Of a DNA stretch of 64,000 bases, positions 8,045 through 18,248 are shown piece by piece. Location: positions 19,582,485 through 19,646,484 of the forward strand of contig NC_134027.1 of NCBI RefSeq assembly GCF_964204645.1, in the 5' to 3' direction. This stretch comes from Tubulanus polymorphus. Taxonomy: Eukaryota; Nemertea; Palaeonemertea; Tubulaniformes; Tubulanidae. The first letter of the stretch is position 1, and each line of letters begins with the position of its first letter. The translations under genes and the position numbers were made by a program. Under the pieces are notes generated by a model. The model had not been told where the DNA came from. It worked only from the letters and a program-made list of their open reading frames with translations, and searched no databases.

Positions 8045-11000
8045 TTAACACGTTAGAATTCTTTTCATTATCTCGTTCTCTTTTGTTTCTTCTCTTTTAA
8101 ATTTTAAGTATTCATCTAAATTGCAACCATAAGCAACTGTATGAATTCCATCATCTAAAATATATCTTTTATCATCAAATGGGTTTAGACTTATCTTTTC
8201 AATTTCTTCAATAAACATTTCATGATCTTCAGATCTTAAACATCTCATCTTATGTTTTCTAACTTCTTCATTGAATATACAATTGATGTAATCTTTGAAA
8301 TGAATATTCTTTTCTACTACACTTTTGGTTATTCCTTTTAACTTTTTAGCTTCATGTTCTTTAGTTTTATATGAATACATTTTAGATCTAATACCAATGA
8401 ATTCAATCATTTCTTCACCACCTAATTCATCTTTGAATTTACCGGGAACTTTTTTATTATCATTGCTAAACAATTCATGATCTTTAGGATAATTACTGAA
8501 ATCAAAATGATGTTTTAATGTTTTTAAATCATCTGTTATGTTATCAGTTTTTATCTTTAATATGTAAGAATCGGTATCAAAATATAATATTTCTATATGT
8601 TTTTCTCCAAAAAGTGGTTGTAATACATTATAATAGAATTCATACATTAGTAATTTTGATAATTCTAAAACTGATGCGCCAACATAGATTGGTTTATTAA
8701 ATTTCATAGAAGTTCTTCTCATCTTAACTGCGGCTAAATTTTCATCAAATATTCTGTTACCAATGAACTTAGGATATGATTGTAAATGTCTAATTCTTTT
8801 ACCATTAATGACTAACTCAATATCATTTCTATTTCTAATATTTTCACAAGTCTTACCATAGAATGCATTATTCATTAACTTGAAGAAATCTTTTTCGAAA
8901 TCAGTTTTAGCTTCAGTTCTCTGTTTGGTGTTAAAATCTATATATTTTTCTAACCACTTAGATTGTCTAAATGAAATATATCTATGTACTTTTTTTAGAA
9001 CCATTCCTTGATTTAGATAAAACTTTAACATTCTATAATGTACTACATAATTATATTTATCTTCTTGAGTTACCATTAACTTTTCTGTATGAATATGATT
9101 TTCGGGTTTAATTCTTTTTTGGTAATTTGATAATTCTTCATGTGTTACAGTTTTGTGTTCTGGACAGTATGCTAGATTTCTAGATTTAAATTTTTTATCT
9201 TCAGGATATTCTAAACCTACAACAAAGAAGTAACCAGTATCTGAATCATCTGCAATATCTAGAATTCTTTTCTTCCAATCAAATTTATCATTATTTTCAT
9301 TCTGTAAAACTTCAGTTAATTCAAATACTCCATAAGGTTGTGGTTCCATCATTGCCCAACCATACAAATTATTTGCATCTATATATAATAACTTATATCC
9401 AGGGTTATCATTTACATTGAAATATCTATCACCTAATACACCTGAAACTCCTCCTCTTATAGATTTTTCAAATAATAGTAACTGATCTATATTTGTTAAC
9501 AAATCCATTTTTATATCTGTAAATTATAATCCACAATCCCATGTTAATCCTGGTGATGAATAACAATGACAAGGATCAATATTGAAATATTTTAGGTTTA
9601 CATCTCTAAACCTTTCGAATATATCGGTTAATAATGATACATCTGATTTTAAATATTTATCTACTAATTGCCCATGATTTTCTATTTTGAAATGATTCCA
9701 AATATTCAATGTTCTATTATAGACTTCATCTTTAACAAATTCATTTTTTAATTCATCATAAAATTGTTCTTTTAATAATTCAGTTATGTTAAAATCATTA
9801 TGATTTTTATAAAATGAATATGGAATTGCGCCTTTATATCTCATTAATTGAAAATCATCATTATTTGGGTAGTGTTGTTTTAATATCTTTAATTCATCAT
9901 CAACTAATGATTTTGATAAGTTATCTAATGAACTATTTAAAAATCTATATGAATCTATAAATCTTAGGCAACCAAATTGGAATGATATATAATTCTCAGA
10001 TGTTTTAGCTAACATTCTAAATTTATAAGTTGGTATTTTATCTTTTGATCTATTTGAATTTAATCTTTCTATTTCATTATTAATTTCTTCTATTTTATGG
10101 CATAACTGTTTGATGAATAAATGTGCATCATATCCTGATAGATTATGAAATATAACTGGTACAAAATTAATTTTCTTGTAAGTTACAATTTTCATGCGCT
10201 GCGCCTCTAAACTTTCCATTCAAATGATCATGATCTCTAACTCTTTTATCTTTAAAATTAAATATCTTTCCACGATAATAACATTTATCTACAAACTCAA
10301 ATTCTTCTTTATCTTCTTCTGTCATTATAATTTCTATATTTGTATTCAATAATTTACTAAATCTTATTTCATATTCAATTAATAAGTCACAAAAATGATT
10401 GATAACATTTTCATTTCTATAATGATAATATTCACTTTCAATTAGTTCTGGATAATCAGATTTAATATATAACCCGAAAGCAGCAGCTGATTGATGAATC
10501 TTTTTAATAGTATTTGTTTTTGGTGGTTCATCTGAAAAATCATTTTCATTAGAATTTAATTTCTTTCTTTTATAATATATTTCTTTTCTATCTTGATCAG
10601 TTAATTCTTTATTTAATGATTCAAAATCTCCATATATAACAAATGGAACTTTATTTTTGTAATCATATTTTTTGAATTCTAATATTTTATCTTTTTCATT
10701 TGGAAAAACTAATTTACAATAATCATGATTTTCACATAATTGTTTATGATTTAATAATGCACTTTCATTACTGAATCTATGTAAACATTTTCTACATAGA
10801 TATATTTTATTATCAAAATCATTTTCTGATTTAAAAAATAAATCAATTCTTTTAATCCACATATAATGATTCTCATAATATAGTATATCTATAACATCAT
10901 TTGAATCATAATCTTTTGATAGATATAAAGGTTCTAATGTATAATGTTTTATATTGTTACCTTTTGTATTTGGTAATTTGATTAAATCAAATACATTTAT

Positions 11001-11439
11001 CTTTATATTATTATCTCTTTCTATTTTTGGGATATTTTTATCTACAAATATTATAAGTTGCAGGATGTAAACAACTTATTATAGCCCATAGAAAACATTT
11101 ATCATCTTCATTTTGTACATTTATTACAGCATTAGTTTTAAATGGTAGTTTAATATAACTCGATGCTTCAATATCTGGTTCTTTATAATATGATACATTA
11201 TTTTCATCAATTGGTTTTGATTTAGTTAACTTATTATATTTTGTGTTATAAACATGTAAAGTCATAAATATTATTTCATCAAATATTAAACCAGATCCTT
11301 CAAAATATTTCTCTTCTATTTTAGTTTTTATTTCATTATAACATTTATCTAATTTATCATCTATATGTTGTTTAGATATAATATGTTGTGAATGAGAATT
11401 TATATTATATATTGGTTTATCTTCAGATTTTATAAACTT
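8045..11439 (-). pseudogene. Protein-primed family-B DNA polymerase, full-span but broken (copy 2)
   Basis: Segments in order on the minus strand: 11439-11038, with DDKCFLWAIISCLHP; 11037-10167, with C2H2-like Cys/His residues, an exonuclease-I-type YGDFESLN and the RDHDHLNGKFRG endonuclease-VII-like patch; 10219-9524, with FHNLSGYDAH; 9508-8045, with motifs A, B and C (DANNLYGW, NNAFYGK, YFDTDS). Breaks seen are a TAA at 11440-11442 against the zinc-finger ORF, a frame change near 11,040, a frame change near 10,190-10,200, and an in-frame TAA at 9524-9526. The last two are also in copy 1, so they predate the duplication. The segments together span about 1,100 codons, consistent with a polymerase of this type. 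It is not expected to make a working enzyme. Confidence 0.75.
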
Positions 11440-11871
11440 TTATAAACTTTTATCGGTTATCTCTATATCTTTTTTATTATCTAATGAATTAATATATTTT
11501 CTTACATCTTCCATGTATTGTCTTTTATTGTTTAATTTATTTCTTATTCTTTTAATTGTCTTATGTTTCTTATCGTTATCAGTATCAAAATAATCTTCAC
11601 CTAAAATATCATTATTCATATTTCTAATATGACTTTTAGATTTTAAATGTTCATTATAATATCTTTTATCACTGAATGATTGATTACATGTATCACATTT
11701 GTATATTTCTTTTTCATTCTTTAATTCATCTAATTTATTTTCTAATATATCATCTTTATATTCTAGTTTCAATTTATTCTCTAAATGTGTTTTAGTTTTA
11801 TTGTGTCTTGCTTTTTGGGATTTATCTATATTGATATTACATGTTGGACAGTAGTACTTATTTGCTTCCAT
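11440..11871 (-). CDS. C2H2 zinc-finger ORF at the head of the polymerase frame
   Basis: 143 codons with two Cys2-His2-type fingers: YYCPTCNINIDKS with H18/H24-type partners near the N-terminus, and YKCDTCNQSFSDKRYYNEH in the middle. A lysine-rich tail follows. The stop at 11440-11442 is in the same frame as the following polymerase N-terminal segment and lies within a 10-bp direct repeat (tataaacttt, 11431-11440 and 11441-11450). It could therefore be either a separate DNA-binding protein or the broken-off N-terminus of the polymerase. The start context here is TATTAAAATG, weaker than in the other genes. Confidence 0.5.
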   Translation of the reverse strand: MEANKYYCPTCNINIDKSQKARHNKTKTHLENKLKLEYKDDILENKLDELKNEKEIYKCDTCNQSFSDKRYYNEHLKSKSHIRNMNNDILGEDYFDTDNDKKHKTIKRIRNKLNNKRQYMEDVRKYINSLDNKKDIEITDKSL

Positions 11872-11926
11872 TTTAATACTAAATTTTCTATTAAAATTGA
11901 TTTTAGAAGTTATTCATTTATATTTT

Positions 11927-11942
11927 ATTCATATATATGAAT
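11927..11942. repeat. 16-bp perfect palindrome upstream of the zinc-finger/polymerase frame
   Basis: ATTCATATATATGAAT, 55 nt upstream of the ATG at 11871, in the AT-rich leader of the minus-strand cluster. It could be a regulatory site or just AT-rich sequence. Confidence 0.4.
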
Positions 11943-11950
11943 ATTTTAAG

Positions 11951-12001
11951 AGTAATAGGGAATATGTTGTTTCAGGTTAAAGGTTGAATGGTCGAGTTCA
12001 T
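11951..12001. repeat. 51-bp direct repeat, copy A
   Basis: Matches 15573-15623 in the same orientation over 51 positions with 8-9 mismatches. It is anchored by AGTAAT, GGGAAT, AAAGGT and GGTCGAGTTCAT. It marks the point where the minus-strand viral cluster ends. The two copies bracket a 3.6-kb block of retroelement debris. Confidence 0.7.
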
Positions 12002-12132
12002 TAATAACAAATATTAAAAGTAATTTAAAACTATAATATATTTTCATAACCGTGTGTATTTCAGTTGAATAATAGAATAATTATTATTATTTGAATATAT
12101 TTGATTATATGAATGTGTGTATTGTAAATAAA

Positions 12133-12771
12133 TCAATTGGTCGCGGAGCCATCGCTTGAAGATTTGCAATCAATTAAATTTTCGTACGCACTTAGAAATT
12201 GGTAGAATTCGGTAGGATCGCCTGCAAAGGTCGGCATCTCGGCTTTCGGGGGTGTTAAGCTGAGATTACTTTCGTGCTGCTGGACGACCATTCTCTCCAA
12301 GTGGTGAACTAGATCCTGAGACGAGTTCTGAATGGCCACCGGTGATGGCTGATGTAATCGTTGCGGACACCAGGGGTTCGCATCAACCCTCAGCGGTCTC
12401 GCGCTCGTTGGTTGTTGCCCTGCGTTGCTTTCGTACACGCGCTGTTAAGCCGCTGACTGGGCTAATTCGGACTCAACACATAACATTTCTTCGCGTGAGT
12501 TAAGTTCTAATTCTTCCTGCTTGTGTCTTAATTCAAGCTGCAGACGTTGCCTTTTAAGCGCAAGTTCTTCTTGGAGGGTGGCTAACTTTGCTTCTAAGCC
12601 CTTCGTACAGGCCTCTTCTTCAACCAATCTTTGGTGAATAGAACTACCCGACCGTTGCGACCCACACTGACTTACCGAATCAGAGGGCTTTAATCCGTTA
12701 TCGTCCGAGCCGACGCCATCATATCCGTACGCGACTGTTTCTTCTTCGGAATCCCTTCTTACATCCGTCAT
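12133..12771 (-). pseudogene. BEL/Pao-type LTR retrotransposon gag fragment
   Basis: Two co-linear, same-frame segments (12771-12445 and 12438-12133) are separated by one TAA at 12445-12447. The first has a Ser-rich stretch and a Glu/Leu/Lys coiled coil (LQEELALKRQRLQLEL). The second has PKAEMPTFAGDPTEFYQF followed by ENLID, the hallmark start of the DUF1759 gag domain of BEL/Pao elements. Sequence similarity stops abruptly near 12,138, where AT-rich viral-type sequence begins, so the gag is truncated. It is clearly richer in G+C than the viral block. Confidence 0.75.
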
Positions 12772-13786
12772 CGTTGACTCGTTGTGCCGTTTTAGCTTTG
12801 TTTTAAACTATGTGGTTTCTCCGTCATAAGGAAGTAAACATCAACGCTTAGTTTCATACGCTTCCACAGATTTATTTTCTTCATAAATCAGCATTAAACG
12901 AAGGTTTAAAACAATTAGCTCATCGCCATTTCTTTCTTCAAACCACGCTACCCTTTACTTCCGTTTTTTCTAGTCTCCCCCCCTCCCCAGAGGGCAGCAC
13001 ATCCTAGCCAAAATTGTTGCCAACACCCGACATTAGTTTATCAACAGCTTGGGCTAACTGGTCCAACATTTTTAAGACCCTCCATCTCCGACCTAATACA
13101 GGTCATAAAGCCAGTATTGTCCTTGAGAAACTGGACGTTTTTATTACGGTCTAAATCTTGGTTGAAAAAAGCAGCAAATTGGTCTGACGCTCGTCACCAA
13201 AATCACAATTATCCTGCTGGTTAAGATAAAACTGGTCACTATCATTACGTAAATAATGAGACTATGAGGCCTCAAGTCTCTTCTTCATTCCAAGAACTCT
13301 GTCATAACAGGATCGACATGAATATCAGAAGTCCCAGGTATAACAAACATGAGCTTTTAGACCCAATGACTCGACGAGAAACTTAGGAGTCGATTTCTGT
13401 TTAACGACTTTGCCCTTATCTTTATTAGCACGACTAGTCTGAGAATTTTTTACTCGAGGGCCCATAAAAGTCGAAAAGAATGAGAAAGGACTGACTCCGT
13501 CCTTCTTCTATAGCTTGTTTGACATTTCGTCAGCTACATACTTGAACAAGCTGACTCATCCTCATTGGCGACCGTAATTTCTGACCCAATGTCAAGTAAA
13601 TATATAGAAAGTTTCACCTTACAAAATTAGATGACCACCGATAGTGAAAACGGACGAAAAACGATTTTGATGAGAGGATGGTTACTAGGCAGTATCGAGG
13701 CCTACAAGGGGAAGTCAGAGCTCCCAATAAAAGATAATTTAACGTAATTGTTATCATAAGACAATCGCTTATATTCTAATAAAATA
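12772..13786. other. No gene seen; possible retroelement leader
   Basis: Upstream (minus-strand sense) of the BEL/Pao gag. It could hold the element's leader or LTR, but I found no direct terminal repeat pair or clear primer-binding site. Nothing else is supportable. Confidence 0.3.
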
Positions 13787-14594
13787 GTGCGTATAGCACA
13801 AATTAACGTCGACCATCAATCAAGCCTTGACAACCAGTCCGGAAAAATGTCGAGCGGAACAACAACAACCAAAACAATAACACCAAACCCGGAAGTGATA
13901 CATTATGACAATTTGCTGGGTAGTTGGCGAAATATAAATTCTGTTCAGGGGATAAGTTGTGAAAGAAGAATGTATCGGGAGACTGATGAGGCTAGCAGCA
14001 GCGAGGATGAAAATAATTATCCGATGCATATAGAAAGCGGCGACTTAAATCGCAGCCTCAGGATCTGCTAGCTCAGGCAGCGGCCTATGCGGGTATACAC
14101 GCCTCTATCATAGCTACACCAATTAAAGGTAAGCCAAGTAGACTTACAGCCTCAACGCCACAGCGGATACTTCCAGAGGTGCCAAATCATGGGTCCACCC
14201 AGTTCCGATCAAAGGAACATAGGGAAAAGAGGAAAAGGAGGATGAACAAAGGATAGAGGAGGTGAGCTATATGCAAGAGGCAAGACGACAGAGACTTGAT
14301 GTTGACCCAGTAACTAATTCGACCCTACAGACTTGCAATTACTGTGGGGACAAATTAGATATACAGGGAAATCAAGCAGCCAAAAAGTTTAAATGTTTCT
14401 CTTGTAAAAATAATATGTGCTGGGCTTGCGCAGAAATTCCGCCCGAACTACGGGAAATTGAAGAGTGGATGCTTGAAAATAGTTACCTTACCCTGACCTG
14501 TCAGGAATGTAAACAGCAAATAGGGATTGATATGTCTGAGGGTAATGATAATGCAAAAGCAAGATTCTTGAGAAAATGGAAGGAAATTTCGTAA
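13787..14594 (+). pseudogene. Non-LTR retrotransposon ORF1 fragment with zinc-binding finger
   Basis: Two plus-strand frames. 13787-14071 is Thr/Ser-rich and ends at a stop. 14262-14594 has a finger-like Cys array, CNYCGDKLD...FKCFSCKNNMCWAC followed by CQEC, like the PHD/RING-type finger of CR1-like LINE ORF1 proteins. Stops separate the parts, so it is a decayed copy. Downstream, after an inserted fold-back element, the ORF1 continues at 15312. Confidence 0.55.
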
Positions 14595-14756
14595 ACTAAG
14601 AGAAAGTATTGAAAGAAATCGTGCTAAGTCTCAACAATAAAGCTTATAAAAGGGAAGTAGAAAAAATCGAAGAAAATGTCCAGAGACTGGGGGAGAGACT
14701 AGAAGTTATAGAATTAAAAGAGGAAGCAAGTCAGGATGATGCAAAAGAATTACGGT

Positions 14757-15268
14757 AAAACGTCATCATGTCAAAGCGTCCTCGTGCCAAAACGTCCTCG
14801 GTCAAAACGTCCTCGTCTGTATTAGGGGCCTTTGTCCTCTCCACACTCAATCAACAGTAGTGGAGAGAGGGCGGCACCTCACGATAGTCACCTTTAGGAA
14901 TCTTGATGTTTTAAAAAATCTGAACTTTTTTTAGATGTATTTAGATCCCTCCTCCGATAGTATGTAATTAGTATGTTGTAAATAACGTTTGTCTTATGTT
15001 TTAAATACTTTTATTTCTGTTTTCGTAAATATTTATCGATGCCTGATACGTCATCTATCTATATAAACGTTAAAGGTCATAGGGCCCCTTATATTTAGCT
15101 TATAACTCGGATTTAACAGTAGTAATAACTATAGGCCAATGCATTGACGGAATTGATTGTATGATAAAGTTATTCTGGCATGAGTGAGGACGTTTTGACC
15201 GACGAAAGTGAGGACGTTTTGACCGACAAAAGCGAGGACGTTTTGACATGAGGACGTTTTGACCCGAC
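14757..15268. mobile_element. Fold-back element with arrayed GAGGACGTTTTGAC motifs at both ends
   Basis: The left end (about 14757-14816) carries three to four copies of GTCAAAACGTCCTC-type units. The right end (about 15183-15268) carries four copies in inverse orientation (GAGGACGTTTTGAC), spaced roughly 14-25 bp apart. The ~370-bp core is unique. It sits inside a LINE ORF1 remnant that resumes after it. No transposase is seen, so it would be non-autonomous. Confidence 0.6.
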
Positions 15269-15311
15269 ACCATAAAAAAACCTCATTAATGAAGTAATAC
15301 AGGTAGACAAA

Positions 15312-15560
15312 ATGGAGAGTAAACTTAGAATGAAAAGGGAATTTAAAGAAACATTTGATGATATGAAGGCAGAATTAAGGGAATCAGAACTTAGGAAAAA
15401 TAATGTAATAATCTATAACATGCCTGAATCTCAGAGTGCTGAAGCAAAAACGGGAGAAAAGAGGAACAAAGAAAGGTGCAGGAATTTTTTGTAGGAACCT
15501 TTGGGGTAGATATCGAAAGACCAAAGGTTATAAACAGAATAGGGTCCTTTAAGTAAGAAA
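15312..15560 (+). pseudogene. Non-LTR retrotransposon ORF1 C-terminal fragment
   Basis: The open frame 15312-15494 is charged and coiled-coil-like, then reads RKNNVIIYNMPES, the typical entry to the RNA-binding domain of LINE ORF1 proteins. After a stop, similar ORF1-like sequence continues in another frame to about 15,560. Same orientation as the fragment at 13787-14594 and probably the same element, split by the fold-back insertion. Confidence 0.6.
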
Positions 15561-15572
15561 AATCGCGGCCAC

Positions 15573-15623
15573 AGTAATTGGGAATGTGTTGGTTCAGATC
15601 AAAGGTCGAGGGGTCGAGTTCAT
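15573..15623. repeat. 51-bp direct repeat, copy B
   Basis: Partner of 11951-12001. It lies about 60 bp before a plus-strand AT-rich gene that uses the viral-type ATAAATG start context. The LINE fragment ends just before it. Confidence 0.7.
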
Positions 15624-15681
15624 AAAAAATGAAAAATAAATTCTCGCACGCTCGAATTTATATGAATTCGATAAATGATAA

Positions 15682-15900
15682 ATGGAAGATTTCATTCCAA
15701 CCGGAAGTAGTGATTTGAAACATTATCTCGTAGCTGGAGGGCTAATATTGGCAGCGCTTTACTTTTATTGCGAAAATAATAGTAAGGATTTGATGAAAGA
15801 AAATATAACATTGAGCAAGAAATTAAAGAAATTAAATGGAAACAATCACAAAAATAAAAAGAATAAAAAAGTTAATTTAGAAAATGATTTAGAGGATTAA
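15682..15900 (+). CDS. Small single-helix membrane protein, virus-block type
   Basis: 72 residues with one hydrophobic segment at about residues 15-29 (YLVAGGLILAALYFY). A Lys/Asn-rich tail follows. It is AT-rich like the 1-12 kb block, and its start is preceded by GATAAATG, matching the start motif of the minus-strand viral genes. The function is unknown. It is likely part of the same virus-like element or a related one, on the opposite strand from the polymerase cluster. Confidence 0.5.
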   Translation: MEDFIPTGSSDLKHYLVAGGLILAALYFYCENNSKDLMKENITLSKKLKKLNGNNHKNKKNKKVNLENDLED

Positions 15901-15952
15901 AACAGCATCTTAATGTATTCTTTAATTTATTTAATACATTTTAACTATAAAA

Positions 15953-16225
15953 ATGAGTGAAAATATATTAAATTTATTACATCTTATTGACAGAAATCAA
16001 GAGCAACTGAAATTAATAATTATGGTTTCAGGTTTAGTTTCTTTTTTAATTTACTCATTAAAACAGCTGTTGGAATTCTATGATAACTACAAAATTAAAT
16101 ATACAGAATTAAAAGAAAACATTGATTATATTTCAGAATTAATAATATTAAATGCTGTGAAATATGTAATAACAGGTATAAAAATTCAAAATCATTATGG
16201 AATCATAAATATATTCATGAATTAA
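15953..16225 (+). CDS. Small membrane-anchored ORF, virus-block type
   Basis: 90 codons, AT-rich. A hydrophobic helix lies at about residues 21-40 (LIIMVSGLVSFLIYSLKQLL), then a charged helical segment. The C-terminus reads into Ile/Asn-rich low-complexity sequence and may be displaced by a frameshift. It lies 52 nt after the gene at 15682-15900 on the same strand. I do not recognise it. Confidence 0.4.
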   Translation: MSENILNLLHLIDRNQEQLKLIIMVSGLVSFLIYSLKQLLEFYDNYKIKYTELKENIDYISELIILNAVKYVITGIKIQNHYGIINIFMN

Positions 16226-16320
16226 ATGATAAATTATATAATTCACATTGAGAAATATAAAATATATTGGTTGAAAATTTATAAAATATTAGTTAATTAA
16301 AAAAGGGCGTTTTAGGTATT

Positions 16321-16385
16321 AATGTATAAAATACGTATCAAATACGTATTAGATATGTATTGAATACGTATTAAATACAAATTAT
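16321..16385. repeat. Short tandem repeat of TACGTATT-type units
   Basis: Four to five imperfect 10-12-bp units (AATACGTATC, AAATACGTATT, AGATATGTATTG, AATACGTATT). They lie in AT-rich DNA after the two small plus-strand ORFs. Each unit centres on a short palindrome (tacgta), so it may bind a protein; this is speculative. Confidence 0.55.
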
Positions 16386-16523
16386 GCTTTATTTCTTAAA
16401 TTTAAGTCACAGAAGTAATTAAGAACCTTTTTTATTTTATTCAAATATGATATTGTAATTCTTTACATTTGGACTAGGATAATACAAGAATAATATTAGC
16501 AGTTTTAAATCCTTTTAAATCTT

Positions 16524-16592
16524 GTTAAATAAAAAAACAATAGAATTGAATATGTTAGTATTAGATAAAGTATATTATTGTTTTTTTATTTA
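16524..16592. repeat. Inverted repeat able to form a hairpin
   Basis: TTAAATAAAAAAACAATA near 16524-16541 pairs with TATTGTTTTTTTATTTAA near 16574-16592. The loop is about 32 nt. It could end transcripts of the AT-rich block or be an element end. Beyond about 16,790 the composition returns to that of the host. Confidence 0.55.
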
Positions 16593-17251
16593 AATCTTTT
16601 TGAATTCTAATCAATTTTTGTTAAACACTAGAATGACTAGAAATCAAATAGATTTAAAAAGAAATTGAATAACTTTAACTGCTTTAAAATGAACTCATTT
16701 TTTATGAACTTTAGTCCTTCTAAAATCAATTTTATTTCATAACATTATTTTATATTTATCAGTGTAGCCTGCAATAAATTTATCTTAAGAGTCTTGAACT
16801 CACCAACAAAGTGATGACACCTGGCACCAGTCATTACTTCCGTTAGCTGCTTCGAGCGTCATCTCTAAATTTGTTATTTTTGGTAGCTTTTTAGTCAACA
16901 CATTGTCAGGATATCATACTCAAAGGATTATGCGTGCCGTTGTATAGTAAGTAAAATATCGCTAACTAAAAACTAACTAAAGCGAGAGATTTTTATTGCA
17001 AATGAACTAGAATATGGCGGATTTAGGTTTCAATTTCCGGTTCTGACTAGCGTCATCGAACGAGTAATTCAATAACTTGAATTTGTCGATATCCCGTAGG
17101 CCTATTGTTGTATAAGCTTATCGTCGTCCCTGGGAAACAGTTTCGGTCGTTATTTCCCGGACCGCCGGTTATTGTATTCGTTCCCGGACAGCAAATCGTA
17201 CGGCCAGTTTATTTGTATATGTTCATTCTCGACGCCAAAAATAATTATTAA

Positions 17252-17567
17252 CAGTGGCGGATTTAGCCTACCGCACTTGCCGCTAATGCGGTAGTCAACA
17301 TTTTTCCTCTAACAACATTTTATTTATTTCATGGATGGATTTGACTTAGCTGATTCCTTGGAAAAAAGTACCCATATTAAAACAGGATTTTTCTCTTCCA
17401 AAACCCAGGAAATGTTATCTTAGCCCTTTAAATTTTTCAAAATTTTCTGGGGGAGGACCCAAAACCCCCCAGGCACATCGTGCCTTCGGCACTGGTATTG
17501 CACATCTCGTGCCTTCAGCACTCGGTTGCCGAAATGCGGTAGTCATATTCCTCTGGATCCGCCACTG
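17252..17567. mobile_element. Non-autonomous DNA transposon, hAT-like ends
   Basis: The 316-bp element begins CAGTGGCGGAT and ends ATCCGCCACTG, an 11-bp perfect terminal inverted repeat. ATTAA flanks it on both sides as a likely short target duplication. It has no transposase. A related internal stretch (caaaattttcttgggggagg) occurs at about 32,975, so the family is dispersed. Confidence 0.75.
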
Positions 17568-17678
17568 ATTAATACTCGTTACAGACGGCTGTAGTTCTAT
17601 CGTTGAGGTCAGCGGAGGTCCTACCCGCTCTAATGAGGAGGTCAGCTTGCGCATCGTATCAGTTCTGGACGCGCGGTC

Positions 17679-17702
17679 CGGGGGGGGGGGGGGGGCGGTG
17701 GG
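17679..17702. repeat. Poly-G tract
   Basis: An uninterrupted run of about 16 G followed by G-rich sequence, 430 bp upstream of the PLA2G15-like start codon. Length is error-prone in assembly. It could form a G-quadruplex near the promoter. Confidence 0.7.
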
Positions 17703-18133
17703 GTGGTGGGTTCATCACGCTACCAAGAATAAGACGATAAGAGGAGAGGAACTTCGCCCAGCCGTATTACTCGCCTTCGAGAGAAGGACGAACGGACCCG
17801 GACAGACCCACTGACGGACCACGTAGACACGAGGAGGGGGAGGTCGCGGGGAGCCTTAGTCCTTAGACATTTTTTTTATTGAGCGTCGTCCCGTGAAGCC
17901 GGGCGTACGGGAGCCTACCGGTGCAGACACAGCTGCAGGAGTTGTATGTTCTGGTGAGTATTTTATTAGTGATTTTGACCAGGGGGCAAATGGTTACCGT
18001 GTCTGGGAAATCCATTACACACGGAAAACGAGTCATGCTGTTCACCGGCAAGTGCTGCCACCTAATCACCTGATGCCGCGTTCGAGATCAGACGACTATA
18101 ATCCGTACATGTAACTAGACAGAAAAACGAAAA

Positions 18134-18248
18134 ATGTTAGGCTTAGTGAAGTCTTTATGGAGTTTTTCTTTGCTTATTTTGTTTGTTGGAAGTTCGTTAA
18201 CATCCAACAAACTGTATTTCAACACATCATTACCTCCGGTAGTTATAG
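18134..18248 (+). CDS. PLA2G15: PLA2G15 exon 1 (signal peptide)
   Basis: 38 codons plus one base. The ATG at 18134 opens a typical secretory leader (LWSFSLLILFVGSSLTS) followed by LPPVVI. The final G pairs with TA of exon 2 to make the Val before the Pro-Gly-Asp motif. The donor is ATAG|GTATGT. An Asn-Thr-Ser sequon lies at residue 30. Other open frames over this stretch (18157-18450 and the minus strand) are shadows. Confidence 0.88.

Larger units (their letters stand above)
1551..10433. repeat. 4.44-kb head-to-tail tandem duplication inside the virus-like block
   Basis: Unit 1 is 1551-5992 (4,442 bp) and unit 2 is 5993-10433 (4,441 bp). Differences noticed by eye are five substitutions (positions 2559, 4066, 4114, 5195 and 5829 in unit 1) and one single-A indel at 2796-2799. 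Both outer junctions and the central joint share TTC, a 3-bp microhomology. The breakpoints fall inside the membrane-protein gene and inside the polymerase. At least four of the five substitutions change an amino acid, as expected for drift without selection. Confidence 0.9.

Noticed and set aside
10160-10220. Programmed ribosomal frameshift in the polymerase
   Set aside because: No clear slippery site and pseudoknot was evident, and the gene also has an in-frame stop and other frame changes, so decay is simpler. Not excluded.
14757-15268. CRISPR-like array of 14-bp repeats
   Set aside because: Repeats are short, in inverted groups, with irregular spacing, in an animal genome; fits a fold-back element.
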